A DNA stretch of 64,000 nt from Megalonaias nervosa. Its lineage: Eukaryota > Mollusca > Bivalvia > Unionida > Unionidae. This document shows, in pieces, positions 1 through 11,678 of this stretch; the first letter of the stretch is position 1; each line of letters starts with the position of its first letter. The DNA lies in assembly GCA_016617855.1 (NCBI GenBank), contig JAECUM010001811.1, positions 62,001-126,000 of the forward strand, given 5' to 3'. A model generated the notes under the pieces. The model saw nothing but the letters and a program-made list of their open reading frames with translations, was not told the DNA's origin and searched no databases. Both the position numbers and the translations under genes were made by a program.

Positions 1-138
1 TGCTGGTAGCTTCTTGTGGGTTGGTGGTTCTTTCCGGGGTTTTCCCGGGTTCTTCCTCCACCATTTATACTGGCCGCCACGTATAGCCTATCTTGTGCTG
101 AAAAATGGCATCAAACCCTACAATAACAACAAAAAAAT
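1..138 (+). repeat. SINE-2, 3' half (truncated)
   Basis: This is the 3' part of a tRNA-derived SINE family (here SINE-2) that occurs several times in the window. It carries the conserved TCTTGTGGGT...TTCTTCC, GGCCGCCA..TAGCCTATCTTG and GTGCTGAAAAATGGC blocks and ends in an A/CAA-rich tail. The tRNA-like head is missing, either cut by the window edge or by 5' truncation. Confidence 0.8.
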
Positions 139-154
139 ACACCAGATTACCATT

Positions 155-345
155 TATACTGTCTTATATGTCAACTCCAAATGTAAACTGCATAGACCAA
201 GATCTGCACTGCACAATGCACCAGCAGATCTAGATCTATGCAGTTGCTTAAAAGCAATCAGTAGAACAAACAACATTGACCCTGATTTTCTGAGGTTTAT
301 GCTGTTAGTGGTTGGACTTGACTTATAATAAAGTATATATGGTAA
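155..345. repeat. Foldback MITE, diverged copy
   Basis: This is a diverged member of a palindromic element seen more clearly at 8475-8687 and 9196-9408. It shows the arrangement: start near a TATACT/TTATA motif, an 'AAACTGCATAGACC' block, paired GATCT segments, 'AATCAGTAGAACAAACAACA', and a closing TTATAA..AGTATATAT arm. No coding capacity is seen. Confidence 0.55.
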
Positions 346-1035
346 TTTAGAAACAAATTCTATTGTCCCCAGCCCTTTTGCAAAAAGCAGGGAACATACC
401 GGTAGTATGTTTATCTTCCACATGTTTGATTCTGCCCTGATTAAGAAGGTGAGACGATAAGAAATGCTACATTTCTATTAATATAATACATGCACATAGG
501 GCTTTAGAGATATAAGAATGGCATAGAAATGTTAACTAATTACTGACTTCAATATTTTTCTGATGACAAGTCCATACTTGATGATAATACTAACCTCCAC
601 TTAAAAAAATGTTAGAACACTTTTATGTTAGAAAAACAACATTCTATGATAAGCCAAACCCCAACTTTTCAATGATTTAATTGGTTGTCCACTGTGGGCT
701 AACTGCAGAAGTTCCATGGCTGGCCCTTCTGGGATAATTGCTGGAGAAATTCCGTGGCTTGCCTATCTGAGCTCATCATAGAAGAAATTCTTGCATGCAT
801 TGTTTCCTGCAGTTATTGAGTAAAGTAAAGACGCCAAAAGAAAATTTCTACACAAATTTTTAAAAGCCTGTATATCTGTATACATTGCAATTCATTAAAT
901 TCAATTTTTTTTTTTTTAAATAATAAAGCCATTTAATTTTCATGAAATTATTTGCTTATTTTATGCTAGCCCATGAACTAAGAAAGCAATTTTTTACTGC
1001 AGTTAATAAATACATTAAACATTAGGACCAAAAAT
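346..1035. other. Non-coding, no feature recognised
   Basis: AT-rich sequence with only short, unconvincing ORFs and a poly-T run near 907-917. I see no exon with matching splice sites here. It is probably intron or 3' flank of the minus-strand host gene. Confidence 0.5.
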
Positions 1036-1165
1036 TATCAGATGCGGGAGGTCACAGGTCTGAATGATTGAGATATGACTGAAAAACTGTTAAAAGCTAC
1101 ATTAAAAATCCAAGTCACACATAACACAAAATTGTTAAAGCTACATTAAAAATCCAAATCACACA
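1036..1165 (+). repeat. SINE-1 fragments (tail duplicated)
   Basis: A short tRNA-B-box-like piece (GATGCGGGAGGTCACAGG) joins directly to the SINE-1 3' end (GATATGACTGAAAAACTGTT...). The tail segment 'AAAGCTACATTAAAAATCCAA' is then present twice in tandem. This is a deleted and partly duplicated SINE-1 copy. Confidence 0.7.
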
Positions 1166-2579
1166 TACACACCAAAACTTTTAATGTGCCATGTTGTCAA
1201 TTATTTAGTCTAGTCATAAACATGGCAACCTGTCACACAAGAGTACCAGGTTTGAATCCCACAATGTGCAAAAAAATCAGTTTGGGGGTGGGGATTTTGT
1301 ACTTTTAACCTTGAAATAGGAAAAAAAAGCTATGTTATGACACATATTTTTGGTGCAAATATATACAAAACACAGCAGATCATACATAGCAAACAACTTA
1401 AATTATCATACAGAATACAGTAAGAAATCTGTTACTTCAACTTGTTATGCACTTTGTCTAGCCAATACGTTTGATCATAAAATAAAGAAACTTTGCTTGT
1501 TCTGAGTGAATAACATATATTTCATCTCATGGTAGAAAAACTCAAGTATTTTCACTGGCGGCTTCATGAAAATACTAACTTTTCTGGGATACCTATTTCA
1601 TGAAATATATCCACTATTCACCCTATACAAGCAAATATCCTCCATACGGTCAGAATGGACAACTGTACGAATCTTTTAAGACATAGAGCCACAGTAAAAT
1701 AACAGCATCATGAAATTTCAAAACAAGTACAATGCAACCTCCCATACCACTCACCTCCTTTAAAGAACTACCTCCCCTCTCCAGCCAGATCTAATTTTCC
1801 TACTGATGCCATAGCCCTTAAAAAGAACCAAATTAGTTCTTTCCCTTTGGTGGCTGGTAAAGAGAAGTTGCAGTGTACATATTGTACATTTTCCAATTTT
1901 AAGCAAAAAAAATGTATAATTATTTATGATGTCTATGGCATTTAACCTAATGTTCCATACATAACTGTTTTATTCAAACCACAAAATATTTATTCTATAT
2001 GTTGGGAATATTTTCTTTTCATTTAGTCTCACATGTATGTAGCTTAAATTAATGTACTTTATTCCTGTCAAAATTATTTAGTTTAATAAACTGGATGCAT
2101 GGTGAGAAATTTGCTTCAATAAATACATACCTGCCTCTACAATATTCCATCCCTACCCAATGATGGTGGTCTGTATCATAGTCTGAACTGAAAACAACCA
2201 TCACTGAAATTGCCTGCTATGTTAAAAGGGGCAAGTACTCTTACCTAACACATGAACAGTGACTAACACTGGTCATTATTCACATCTTTGTAGGATGACC
2301 TTGATATGCACCTAGTATGACTGAAATCCATCAATATCTTCCAGGCGAGTTGATTCTGTCATATACTGTATCCTAATGATGTAACTTAAGGTAGACAAAG
2401 TGCATGATCTTTTCCAGACATTATACGAGTACAATGACCAATCAACATCTGATGATAACCAGGACTAAGTTACTTATACTATGTTATCCATCAAACACTT
2501 TGAGACAAGTTGCAATCACAAGATTCTATCATACATTGCATTTACTGTAGATGCAAAACAGAAAAAGGAATAATTTTAA
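1166..2579. other. Non-coding, no feature recognised
   Basis: AT-rich, with no credible ORF. A stretch near 1755-1840 has minus-strand splice-like signals (a GTGAGT donor and a pyrimidine-rich AG acceptor). It is discussed under rejected items because it cannot be tied to a conserved protein. Confidence 0.4.
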
Positions 2580-3720
2580 GAAAATTTTTTTGGAGAAAAC
2601 GTGGCCTCTGGATGTGCACATTTTCAGATTTTGATCACAGTATGGACCAACTTTCATGAGGACCTATAGAAAACTGAGACTAGCTGCATTCACAAGATTA
2701 TGTCATACACTACATCAAGTGCCAAGTCAGAAAGGGCAATAACTCTAATACAAAGAGTTCCAAAAATGGCATACACTGACCTGATGTTTAATAGTCCTTT
2801 ATTTAGAAAACTTAAATTTCTGTGTAGAAACCTCTTTTCTATTTTTAGTCAGTGATCTTAACCTTGAACCTTTGACTCTGACCTTTAATCTAAAAGATGA
2901 CATGCTTCACCCCTGAACTAAGTGCAATCCAAGCACAAAGCTTTAGTCCAGTTATGTGATGTATAACTAACGTTATTATCTTGAAACTATCTGCATTCTT
3001 TCAGTCAGAGTGACCTTGAGCTTTTGACTCCAAAATCAATAAGGTTCCTCTTTACACCAAGTACAAGTCATTACACAAAGTTTGGGAACCACAGATGATG
3101 GAGAACTCACTATACTGTGTGAACATTGTTTCTTTTTGCAGTCACAGTTATCTGGACTTCTGACCCCTGATACTGACTGGGTTCTTTCTTACCCCAAGTG
3201 CAAGCTATTCACAAAGTTTGGTAACAACTGACAGTAGATAATTCAAATTATTGTGTGAAAACATTTTTAAAACTATTTTCAGTCACAGTCACCTTGACCT
3301 TTGTATACCGCTCCAGTGGCCTAGTGGTTAGAGCATCCGCCTCGGATGCGGGAGGTTGTGGGTTCAATCCCCAGCCGAGTCATACCAAAGACTTACAAAA
3401 ATGGTACTAACAGCTGCCTTACTTGGCGCTCAGCATTAAGAGGTCAGTGTTAGGACTGGTCGGCCTGGTGTCAGGATAATAGGACTGGGTGGGACATCAT
3501 GCTACATGTCTGCGGCATGATGCTCCAGTGCTAGACATCACTATAAACTGCCACACTGCAGACACTGTAGCGATATGACTAAAAAACTGTTAAAGCTACA
3601 TTAAAAATCCAAATCACACACACACCTTGACCTTTGCATTTATTTAGTTTTGAAGTCAATAGGGTTCTTCTGAAACCCAAGTGTAGATGGTGGACAATTT
3701 GAATTATTGTGTGGAAATGA
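2580..3720. repeat. Diverged tandem repeat, ~120-150 bp unit
   Basis: Several diverged units share the order 'CAGTCA.AGTGACCTTGA.CTTTGAC', 'AAGTGCAAG..ATTCACAAAGTTTGG' and 'GATGGA.AATTC..ATTGTGTGAA'. Three fairly clear units run from about 2850 to 3300. After a SINE-1 insertion at 3307-3623 the array resumes to about 3720. CTTGACCTTTG-type repeats are common in bivalve genomes (general knowledge, not checked here). Confidence 0.65.
3307..3623 (+). mobile_element. SINE-1, near full-length, with target-site duplication
   Basis: A tRNA-derived SINE. Its A-box-like GTGGCCTAGTGGTTAGAGCA and B-box-like GGGTTCAATCCCC flank an anticodon-arm-like CATCCGCCTCGGATG. A central body (GACTTACAAAAATGGTACTA, CTTGGCGCTCAGCATTAAGA) and a 3' end of TTAAAAATCCAAATC plus (CA)n follow. 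It is flanked by a 16-bp direct repeat, ACCTTGACCTTTG(T/C)AT, at 3291-3306 and 3624-3639. The family occurs again at 25922-26227 and in the 27.7-28.6 kb cluster. It would be mobilised by a LINE in trans. Confidence 0.9.
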
Positions 3721-3913
3721 AATTAATAACAGACACACAGATGGTCAACATCATAACATAATATGTTCTGCGTTTTGGCAGCATTTAAAAACTGCAGAAG
3801 CACAGTAATTTGTCAACATGCACATCATCAGATGATGAGCATAATATGTACCACATTTCATAGTGATCCATTCAAAGCTGTCAGACTAACTGCATTCACA
3901 AGATTCTGTTGTA

Positions 3914-4197
3914 CAGCTAACCCCCGACTTAACATGATAGTTGCATTCCCAAGAGTGACTGCATAAATCAAAACCATGGAACTCAAAACTCTGTTTCCAC
4001 TCCCTTTAACTTTCATTGAAAAATAAGTAATTAACTTTAATACCATTCATTTTATCCGTTTACGACTCATAATTGTATTTTTGTTTCTGACAAATAAAAT
4101 CATTATTTTTTTGTCTTCACAAAAAAATTTAATTTAAAAAAACCCTTCATATGAAATCGCATTAACGCAAAATTTGCACAAGTCAAGCAGATACCTG
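3914..4197. mobile_element. pogo/Tigger-like MITE
   Basis: Left end CAGCTAACCCCCGACTTAAC and, in reverse complement, right end CAGGTATCTGCTTGACTTGT form imperfect terminal inverted repeats, about 285 bp apart. A TA precedes the left end; the right TA is not cleanly placed. The internal sequence is AT-rich and non-coding. The CAG-start TIR and TA preference fit Tigger-type non-autonomous elements. Confidence 0.6.
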
Positions 4198-4255
4198 TGT
4201 ACTGCATTCAACTGCAAGACAACAAGGACAATGACTCTTATAAAACTTGAAGAAT

Positions 4256-4319
4256 AAAATAATTTGTCAATATGTGCATCTTCAGGCAAAATAATTTGTC
4301 AATATGTGCATCTTCAGGC
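4256..4319 (+). repeat. Perfect 32-bp tandem duplication
   Basis: Two identical adjacent copies of a 32-bp unit (4256-4287 and 4288-4319) containing TTGTCAATATGTGCATCTTC. No function is visible. The identity points to a recent local duplication. Confidence 0.9.
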
Positions 4320-4920
4320 AGAAAACTTACAAAAGTCATTGAAGCATGAAAAGCATGCCACACTGATGTTAAATTTTGTGCAAGGGTGTTGTATTCAACA
4401 AAACATTATCTATTCAAAAAGTGTTGTGACCATGCAAATAGGTTTGATTAATCAATAATTACAGCTTTTAGGTTAAGTCAGTTTGCCCACATCTTTTAAG
4501 TAGAAGCATACATGTTCAATTACCACAATTAAATTCATTTTAGAAATACATGTACAAATGTACAGTGTATACAATTATGTTTAAAAAAACTGTTTTCACA
4601 TTATTATGGACATGAGGTAACATGGAAGATCAGCTGATTAGAAAGAAGAAGTGCACATCCTTTACACACAAAACCACTAGTAAATAACATAAAAGAATTC
4701 TCTCTTCGCAAATTTGTGTAACATGGGGGAATATTTCATTAAAGGTAAAATATGCACATTCTTTGCACATGAAATCACTGTAATTAACTGGAAAAGAGTC
4801 CCTCAAAATAACTAATGCTCTAATGTCCAAAAAGACTTAAATGGAATTCAAGATTAGTCCATACCTTTTTTTAACTACGGAGTATCGAGTTCACCTCTGA
4901 TAATCTTGCACAATAAAATT
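4320..4920. other. Non-coding, no feature recognised
   Basis: AT-rich. The motif 'GTGCACATCCTTTACA' recurs loosely near 4650, 4750, 7150 and 7270, which suggests a weak dispersed repeat. No ORF here looks real. Confidence 0.4.
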
Positions 4921-5440
4921 TTTAAATTAGCCACTGTGGCAGCCATATTGGATCAGCACTATTTTCATTAAGGACAAACCAGACACCATTTGAAAACTTT
5001 TGGTGTGAACCTCATGCTGATATGACCATCTACTGAAGAGAATTTGCGACAAGATTTTCAATATTTACCGTGGCATCCTTATTGGAGATCAGATTGGCAC
5101 TATTTTCATTCAAAACCAACTAAATCTTATAATTAGCCATCTGGTGAAAACCCCAGGTAGATCTGACTTTTCATTTAGTGGAGTACCAAAACCAAGAGTT
5201 TCAAGATGGCTGCTTCAGTGGTCATAATGGATATCAAATTGGCACCATTCTCATTTAGGACCAACTAGACAACATAAGAAGTTTTTTAGTGAAAACTATA
5301 TGTTGATATGATCATCCATTCAGTTGGAGTATGGTAGCCATAACAATATTTCCAAGATGGCCACAGTGGTGACCATATTGGATGTCAAGGCAACTCAATT
5401 TTCAATTAGGAACAACTAGGCATCACAAGACATCTTTTCG
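4921..5440. repeat. Diverged tandem repeat, ~130-140 bp unit
   Basis: About four units share 'TCAAGATGGC.GC..TGGT..CATATTGGAT', 'TCA.ATTGGCACCATTTTCAT' and 'AGGACAAACTAGACA', followed by a gap of roughly 70 bp. A further unit lies at about 6903-7000, beyond the DIRS relic, so the relic may have inserted within the array. Confidence 0.65.
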
Positions 5441-5454
5441 TGAAAATGTAGTTT

Positions 5455-6900
5455 TTTGGGTGGGGTGAGGGTAAAACTAATTCTAATGATGTAAAACTTA
5501 CCTGCTGCTATTACACATCTCTTTTTCAGATGGAAAATACCTTGAACCATATAATGAGAATTCATCCTCCCATAGGGTGACTCCAGATTGTTCTGAAATC
5601 CAAACCATAGCTTCTGACCCATGTAAACAAGTCCTAATTCTTTTACAGGATGTAGCCTTTGACTAGTTGGTTTTCAGTGCAGAGAGGGAGGAGGAAATTT
5701 GATAATAGCAACAGGCAAATTTTAAATCATTAAAATCAGTTCCCCCCCCAAAAAAAATAACCCCCTACATTTCAATATCAGTAATACCTAACCTTTGCTA
5801 CCGCACAGCTAATTTTGCCAGTGTAGTGGGAAGTTGATGATCGCACAACTGGTGAAAAAAGCAAAAATGAATATTCACTTTCACTGCAGAAGTGAAAACC
5901 ACTGCCAGATGGTATCTGCATGGGCCATTTATTATGCTACAAAAATATGCCTTCACTTTGGTGAGATAACAAGCAATGGTAAAAGGAGAAGATCATGCTT
6001 TCATCACATCCTCCATAGATCAGTAAGGTAGAGAGATCTACGTGGCTACAATGACTCAAACTTCATTGGCTTTAATCTTCATGAATGAAAGTTTCCTCTC
6101 AGTAAGGGGCTGATAATTTCTCTTGAAGGTTATGGCAATCCCCCGTGCAATGGTGGAGCCTAAAATAACAACCGAGTCCCTGAGGAAAAGATGCTTCCTA
6201 CCCTTTCTTCTCCCTTTAGAAGCTGCCACATAAAAGCCTAAAGCCCTACCTTGTGTGTTTGAGGAAAGAAGGTCTGCCCCCTCCCCCCCCCGACCAAAAT
6301 TTGTAAGAGGAAGATGTTTGGAGATGGACTGCAGCATCAAACTCTCTATCGTTGGGCAAAAGGCCCTGTAGTCCATGACTGTATCACACTTTCACATAAT
6401 ACTTGCATAAAAATTATTTTTAAATCTTGTTTTCAGCATTTTCTTGCAGCAGTGTCTGAGCAGGATGTGAGGAGGTGGGAGCACAAGAAAACCCCCTTGG
6501 ACACCCACACCACCTGCCAAGTTTGTAGAGACTGCAAAAGGACAAATGGTTGTCCTTTGCAGTCTATGGTTGGATGAGGTCTTGTACCTCAACAAATGTA
6601 GATGAACTTGCAAAGGAAAGATGAAAGTACCTTTACCATCTTTCTCGCAAGTTTTCCTTCTCTAAATCTCTTGGGTCTCAGAGGAGGATTGGTAAAGTTT
6701 CTTCAAAAATGCTGACTGTTTTTGGACCCTTTCCAGGAGTATGGGGACCAGGATTGGGTTGAGACCCCCCTCACCCCATCTCAGGCTACTGCTTAGGACT
6801 GGAAATTGGTGTACAGAAGTCATTCTGGGGAAAGGCACTGGATTGGCATCCCATCCTTTCCAACAGTGTCACTAAACCTCTACAGTATGTGGGACTTTCC
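5455..6900 (-). mobile_element. DIRS-type retroelement relic A (3' region)
   Basis: This block aligns by eye with the low-coordinate ends of the relics at 32229 and 45396. Shared segments in order are 'ACTAA.T.TAATGATGTAA.ACTTAC', 'CCAGTGTAGTGGGAAGTTGATGA'-like, 'ATGCCTTCACTTTGGTG', and 'CTTCATGAATGAAA' followed by the end of a tyrosine-recombinase reading frame on the minus strand. Only the terminal untranslated region and the recombinase C-terminus survive. DIRS elements use a tyrosine recombinase instead of an integrase. Confidence 0.7.
6056..6310 (-). pseudogene. DIRS tyrosine recombinase, C-terminal remnant
   Basis: The minus-strand frame contains RALGFYVAASKGRRKGRKHL, which resembles the box-II-flanking segment of DIRS recombinases (helix, then a GRRKG-type basic turn and a hydrophobic strand). 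Upstream (N-terminal) sequence degenerates, and no catalytic Arg-His-Arg-Tyr set can be completed. The fragment is read as a dead 3' end of element A. Confidence 0.6.
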
Positions 6901-7628
6901 AATGCAGGGAACAAGATTTTCAAGATGGCTGTCATGACAGGCATATTAGACATCAGATCGGCACCATTTTCAAATAGGACAAACTAGACCTTGGGATGAA
7001 TGTGTGTGTAACGTTTCATGACAATTCTCCAAGTGATTCAGTATTGATAGCATTAATGACAAACTTGTGCCAATCATAAGCTCTTCTGGTAAAAAACCAA
7101 GCTAAAAAATGGTACATTTTCCATGGACTTGTAACATGCAAGATTATTCATCACAAGTAAAAAGTACAAACCCCTTAGATATGAAATCACTGAAATTACC
7201 CCCCAAAAAATGCTATCTTAACATTTTCCATGGACTTGTGTAACATAAATAATTTCATTCAAGGTAAAAAGTGCACATCCTTTACAGATGAAATCGTTAC
7301 AATGGTTTATCAAAATGGATAGCACTGGCTGCTCTACTAAAAAGTCAACTCTGGTTATGCAAGCAAACTAACTAGCTTCTTCAAAGCAGTTGGAATTTAT
7401 CTGAGTAAAATAAAGTACTATTAATTTAAAAATTTTCATGGGGTACCAATTTCATAGATTTTGTGGTTGCTACATGTCAAGAATTTAAAGACATAATGAA
7501 GAATGATCCTTTACGGGAAAGATTTGGACTTCTTTCCCCCTCCATGAATTTATGTACCAATTAAAAGGTGTTTTTTTTGGTTGCAAAAGTACAAAAATTG
7601 ATACCCTTGAAAATAAAGGAGTTCATCG
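6901..7628. other. Non-coding, one further tandem-repeat unit
   Basis: Begins with a copy of the 4.9-5.4 kb repeat (AAGATGGCTGTCATGACAGG, CGGCACCATTTTCAAATAGG). The remainder is AT-rich with nothing recognisable. Confidence 0.5.
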
Positions 7629-7630
7629 TA

Positions 7631-8469
7631 CAGCTCTCCCTCATTATAGTGCAAGCAGGAGTCTATTTTATTAATCAAATTCTGATATGGTTTGGGAAAA
7701 CTACCATATGGTCAATATCCATTCAGAAAACATCACTATTTCAATCACTTTCCTTCCATCGTATGTGATATTAACACAAACTGAATTAACCTGCAAAAGT
7801 TAAATCTATTATACATAAAAACTGCCTGGGATTTCAATAGTGGAAAACTGAACTTGTCTGCGTACATATTGCAGGTAACGAACTTAACTGAACTCCCAAG
7901 CTATATTGGATTTCTCTTCAGAGGGCACACAGTTTGAGCCTGTTTACCAGTATTACCAAATTGCCATTTTATTTGTATTGATTTCTTTTTTTATTCCTGA
8001 CATTTTTCACCTCCACACTGCAGTGACTGGCTGTATTGGAAGGTTACAAATACTTGTCTTTTCAGAGGAATCAAATTGGCAATTGTTTATTCACACCTGT
8101 ACTGTATCATATCTAAGGAGACTACATACTAAAAACTAGAAATGAGATTGGTGCTGTATGTAGAGCTCATTTGGCAGATCTGGTATATTGGCTTTGTTAC
8201 GATGGCTATTTCAGATGTCTTACAGCCTTGGATCAAATACAATCATGCTCAAAATAGTGAATAGTGGTGACAATAGCAGAATACAATAAATGTTAATTGG
8301 AAATAAATGCTGTTGCCCAACTTTAATGAAGTGGTTATATAAATATTTAAACTGATGAAAATTGGAAATAATATTTTTAAAAATTTAACTTTTGTATTTT
8401 GATCCATGCGGGATTGTGTTACATCCATAATTATTTTATAATGACAGGCACTATAATGAAAGAGAGCTG
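7631..8469. mobile_element. Non-autonomous Tigger-type element (MITE)
   Basis: Terminal inverted repeats are CAGCTCTCCCTCATTATAGT on the left and, read on the minus strand from the right end, CAGCTCTCTTTCATTATAGT. TA lies immediately outside both ends (7629-7630 and 8470-8471), the target duplication expected for the IS630/Tc1/pogo superfamily. No transposase is encoded. The ends match those of the large element at 19844-23720, including the 'TTACATCC..TTATAATGA' subterminal block, so this is a deletion derivative of that family. Confidence 0.85.
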
Positions 8470-8474
8470 TACTG

Positions 8475-8687
8475 TATATACTTGCTTATAAATAAAGTCA
8501 AACTGCAAAAAACAAAGATCCTGATCTGCCATAGCATAATGTGCCAGTTGACCAAGATATATGTTGTTGGTTCTACTGATTACTCATAACAAACTGCACA
8601 GATCCAAATCTGCAAGCACATTATGTGATGGCATATCAGGGTCTGTGCAATTTGCAGTTTGGTTCATCTTATAAGCAAGTATATATA
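8475..8687. mobile_element. Foldback MITE, clearest copy
   Basis: The arms TATATACTTGCTTATAA and TTATAAGCAAGTATATA are reverse complements at the two ends. Inside lie further nested inverted segments: 'CTGATCTGCCATAGCATAATGTG' is echoed by 'CACATTATGTGATGGCATATCAG', and AAACTGCA is echoed by TGCAGTTT. The whole ~213 bp could fold into a long branched hairpin. It starts only a few bases from the Tigger MITE's right end. There is no coding capacity. Confidence 0.8.
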
Positions 8688-8879
8688 GTAATTGATGAAA
8701 GTTGTGGAAAGCTAATAATAAGTGAAAGAAATAAAAATTAAAAACAAGCCAAGGGTAAAGGTTTAAATTTAGAGTGATTTATTAGTCATCTATTGACAGA
8801 GCCTAACATATTTCACGGAGCAGTTATGACTGCAGGAAACCTCCTGGAGTGGTTAAATGATTAAATGTAACCTGATGTG

Positions 8880-9141
8880 GGGGCCCCTAATGGCTGAATG
8901 GTCTAAAGTGCTCACCGTTACGGATCATTGCAATTTCACCTCTGTCTGCGTGGGTTCAAGTCTCAGGTTTGGCCAATGTGGGTATGTGAGAAAGCATGCC
9001 AGTAACTTCTCGTGGGTCAGTGGTTCTTTCTAGGATTTTCCCAGGTTCTTCCTCCCCCATTTATACCGGCCATCATGTATAGCCTATCTTGTGCTGAAAA
9101 ATGGCATTAAACCCTACAACAACAACAACAGGAAGAACAAC
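8880..9141 (+). mobile_element. SINE-2, full-length, with target-site duplication
   Basis: Reference copy of SINE-2. The tRNA-like head has an A box in GGCTGAATGGTCTAAAGTGC and a B box in GGGTTCAAGTCTC. The body contains GCCAGTAACTTCTCGTGGGT, and the 3' end is GTGCTGAAAAATGGCATTAA with a (CAA)n tail. Flanking repeats AACCTGATGTG (8869-8879) and AACCTAATGTG (9142-9152) are the target duplication. Confidence 0.9.
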
Positions 9142-9195
9142 AACCTAATGTGTGATAAAAAAATATGGTATTTATCCCATACTTTTGATTTTATA

Positions 9196-9408
9196 ATTAC
9201 CATATACATTCGCTTGTAAGTGCAACTGCAAACTGCACAGACCCAGATATGCTGGCAGATAATGCACTGGCAGACCTGGGTCTATACAGTTTGTTAAGAG
9301 TAATCAGTATTACACACAACACAGACCCTGATCTACCAGCACATTGTGCAATGGAAGATCAGGGTCTATGTTGTTTGAAGCTGACTTGAATTACAAGCAA
9401 GTATAGTC
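9196..9408. mobile_element. Foldback MITE, second good copy
   Basis: Same organisation as 8475-8687. A left arm near CATATACATTCGCTTGTAAG and a right arm TTACAAGCAAGTATAG enclose inverted AACTGCACAGACCC / GATCAGGGTCTATG-type blocks. Divergence from the first copy is moderate, so the family was active more than once. Confidence 0.75.
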
Positions 9409-9529
9409 TTATGTATATATTTTTGTATATGCTTTTTGGTATTCATAAAACATCTTCCTATGTAAATTTTATTATTATTATTATCTAAAATGAAAGAAAA
9501 CAGCATTTGTTTTTTTTTTTCAAATGAAC

Positions 9530-10400
9530 AAAAAGATCTTCAACTCACTCGCAATAATCTTGAAAGAAGGGCAATAACCACATTAAATACTGTATTAACT
9601 ATTATTGTTAATCAATAAGCAATTTTAGATATCAATAACACTTATTAGAAATGCTTTAACCTTACTGCCCATTAGACAGCAAGAAAATGGTCTTAATCTT
9701 CCACCATTACATGATACCTATCACAAAATGTATCAATGAAGTTAAACACATAGAATCCCATAAGCAAGAATGGTGCATCTCCCTACTGCCCAAATCTCGG
9801 TGGCACAAATTCAAAGGGACATTTGGCTGCATTAGAAATAATGGTAATGATGCATCCAAGGGGTCAAAATTTGATGGGCATGGGAACAAAGATTGCGAGA
9901 AAACTGTGCTTTAGGTGCCCAACCTTTCATTTCATTTCAAACCAATTGATAATTTTTGCAGTTAATGCTCCAGTGGAAAAAAGGTCTTTAAGTCACTTGT
10001 AATAATCCTGAAAATGGGCAATAATTTAATTAATACTGTTAATTATTAAGCAATCTTTGAGACAAAATGCAATGATACAAAAGTTTAAACCATCACATTC
10101 CACGCACCCACCCACCTACATCAGACAACAAAATGGTCCAGACTTTCCACCATCATAAGTTGCCTATCAAAAAGTGTATCAATGAAGTGTCAAACCTAGG
10201 ATCCAGTTAATTGGGGGACAATGCATGCCCCTGTCCCCAAAATCCAAGGAAGGATACACAAAAAATGTCAATGGGGCAAATAAATGTTTGCTTTAGAAGT
10301 GATGGTCAAAAAGTGTATGCAAGGGGTAAAATTTGACTGACATGGAGTCATAAATCGTCAGAAACTTGACTATCTCTTAACATAAAACTCTGGTTAGCTG
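9530..10400 (+). repeat. Diverged ~450-bp direct duplication
   Basis: Two adjacent units (about 9530-9950 and 9955-10385) share 'AATAATC.TGAAA..GGGCAATAA', 'GTATCAATGAAGT', 'TTCCACCAT.A..T..CCTATCA' and 'CAAGGGGT.AAA.TTTGA..G.CATGG'. ORFs in this interval are short and unlike known proteins. It looks like an old tandem duplication of repeat sequence. Confidence 0.6.
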
Positions 10401-11394
10401 ATTCACAGTTATCCTCCCAAAATTCTAATGATACATAATGTAACCACAACATATGAATTTTAAACTGTCAACTGAAACCAAATGACACCTACGAATAGGC
10501 TTAATACATATTAAGTCTGGGGGAGAGAGCATCAGTGGAACTTGATTTATTGTAAAGAAAACAAAATTGCACATTTTCACAGAAAAAAAGTGTAGCCTTA
10601 GACACTGACCTCAAAAAAACAACCCAACCAAATTATTGCCTTTTTAAATGTATGTGATGATCATCTAAACAGTTCCAGATTCAAACTGCCAGATAAAAAG
10701 CAAACTCCTAATATAAACTAATGTTTATCTTTGATCTCCTAACATCTGTATCAATGGATTGCAATCAATATTAAGACATCAGTCTGCTAGTAACACTGAA
10801 TAAAATATGACCCCAAGAAAACCGAGTCATCAAGCTGACTTTTTAATTCAACTACAATGACCTTGACCTCTGGCTGTTCTATTTTTCAAAGCAATAAGTA
10901 GTTTCTACTCAAAAGCAGGCTTCCTTCTTTGAATTTTGAACAGATGCTTATAACAGCTTGAGTTACCAACTGGGCATGTAGAGAATGGCAGAAAAACAGA
11001 TGCTCTAATCCTTGGATGCATTTAACAATAGTCTAATTTAAGTGAAGCACAAGGTCAGTTACCTAGTAACAAGGTCAGTTGCATAGTAACAAGGTCAAAT
11101 GCATAATAACAAGGTCAGTTACATAGCAACAAGGTCAATTCCCCAACTGACTAGAGATTCCAGCATTTAAACACAACTGAAACTTTGCTGATAATAATAA
11201 GGTGAGTCAATAAATTTGGTCAAATCATATAAATATTTAATGCAGAGAACTAAAATAAGAATGGATAGATGGTTGGTTAGAGATACATGTAGACAGATAA
11301 TACCAAACATTTCACCACTGTGCCTACAGCTAAAAAAGTAAGTCAACAGCAATAATTTGTTGCTAGAGGATAAAGCAGATATGTTTCAAGCAAC
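10401..11394. other. Intron-like sequence with a short tandem repeat
   Basis: The region is non-coding. Around 11051-11140 there are about five copies of a 22-bp unit, AACAAGGTCAGTTACATAGT-like. No other structure was recognised. Confidence 0.55.
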
Positions 11395-11468
11395 CTTTCA
11401 AAAAAGTTCACAGAGTGCTTCACACTTTTACCACCACTAGGCATATCAGGCCCTATCAAGAGTTTTTC
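11395..11468 (-). CDS. Host gene exon, duplicate copy 2 (candidate mutually exclusive exon)
   Basis: This 74-nt minus-strand exon candidate has a strong acceptor (pyrimidine-rich TTTTCTTCTTGCAG) and the donor AAAG|GTTGCT. It encodes EKLLIGPDMPSGGKSVKHS-type sequence ending in FFE. The exon is 74 nt and so is its neighbour copy at 11822-11895, and 74 is not a multiple of three. Including both would shift the frame, so alternative use is expected. A phase-0 start matches the phase-0 end of the exon at 23930-23970. The peptide's function is not recognised. Confidence 0.6.
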
Positions 11469-11678
11469 CTGCAAGAAGAAAATTACTACAATATAAATCT
11501 ATACTGAAATTCTTCTATACAATTTGTCAATATTTTTTAATTTAGGAAACATTCTTTTATAAGCCCACCCTTATCTTTAATAAAATTGAAAAGTTAGATA
11601 CCAGTAGCTCCTCCCCAGTCCAATGAAATGCTTTGCATTAGAGAAATATGGTATGTGTTCAAGATGAAAGCTTGTCTG

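Noticed and set aside
1756..1835. Possible further exon of the host gene on the minus strand (acceptor TTCTTTTTAAG, donor GGAG|GTGAGT).
   Set aside because: Entered in the phase left by the 74-nt exons, it hits a stop after about 16 codons. An alternative acceptor (TTACCAG) gives a longer but also terminating frame. It shows no resemblance to a known C-terminal motif, so it is not annotated.
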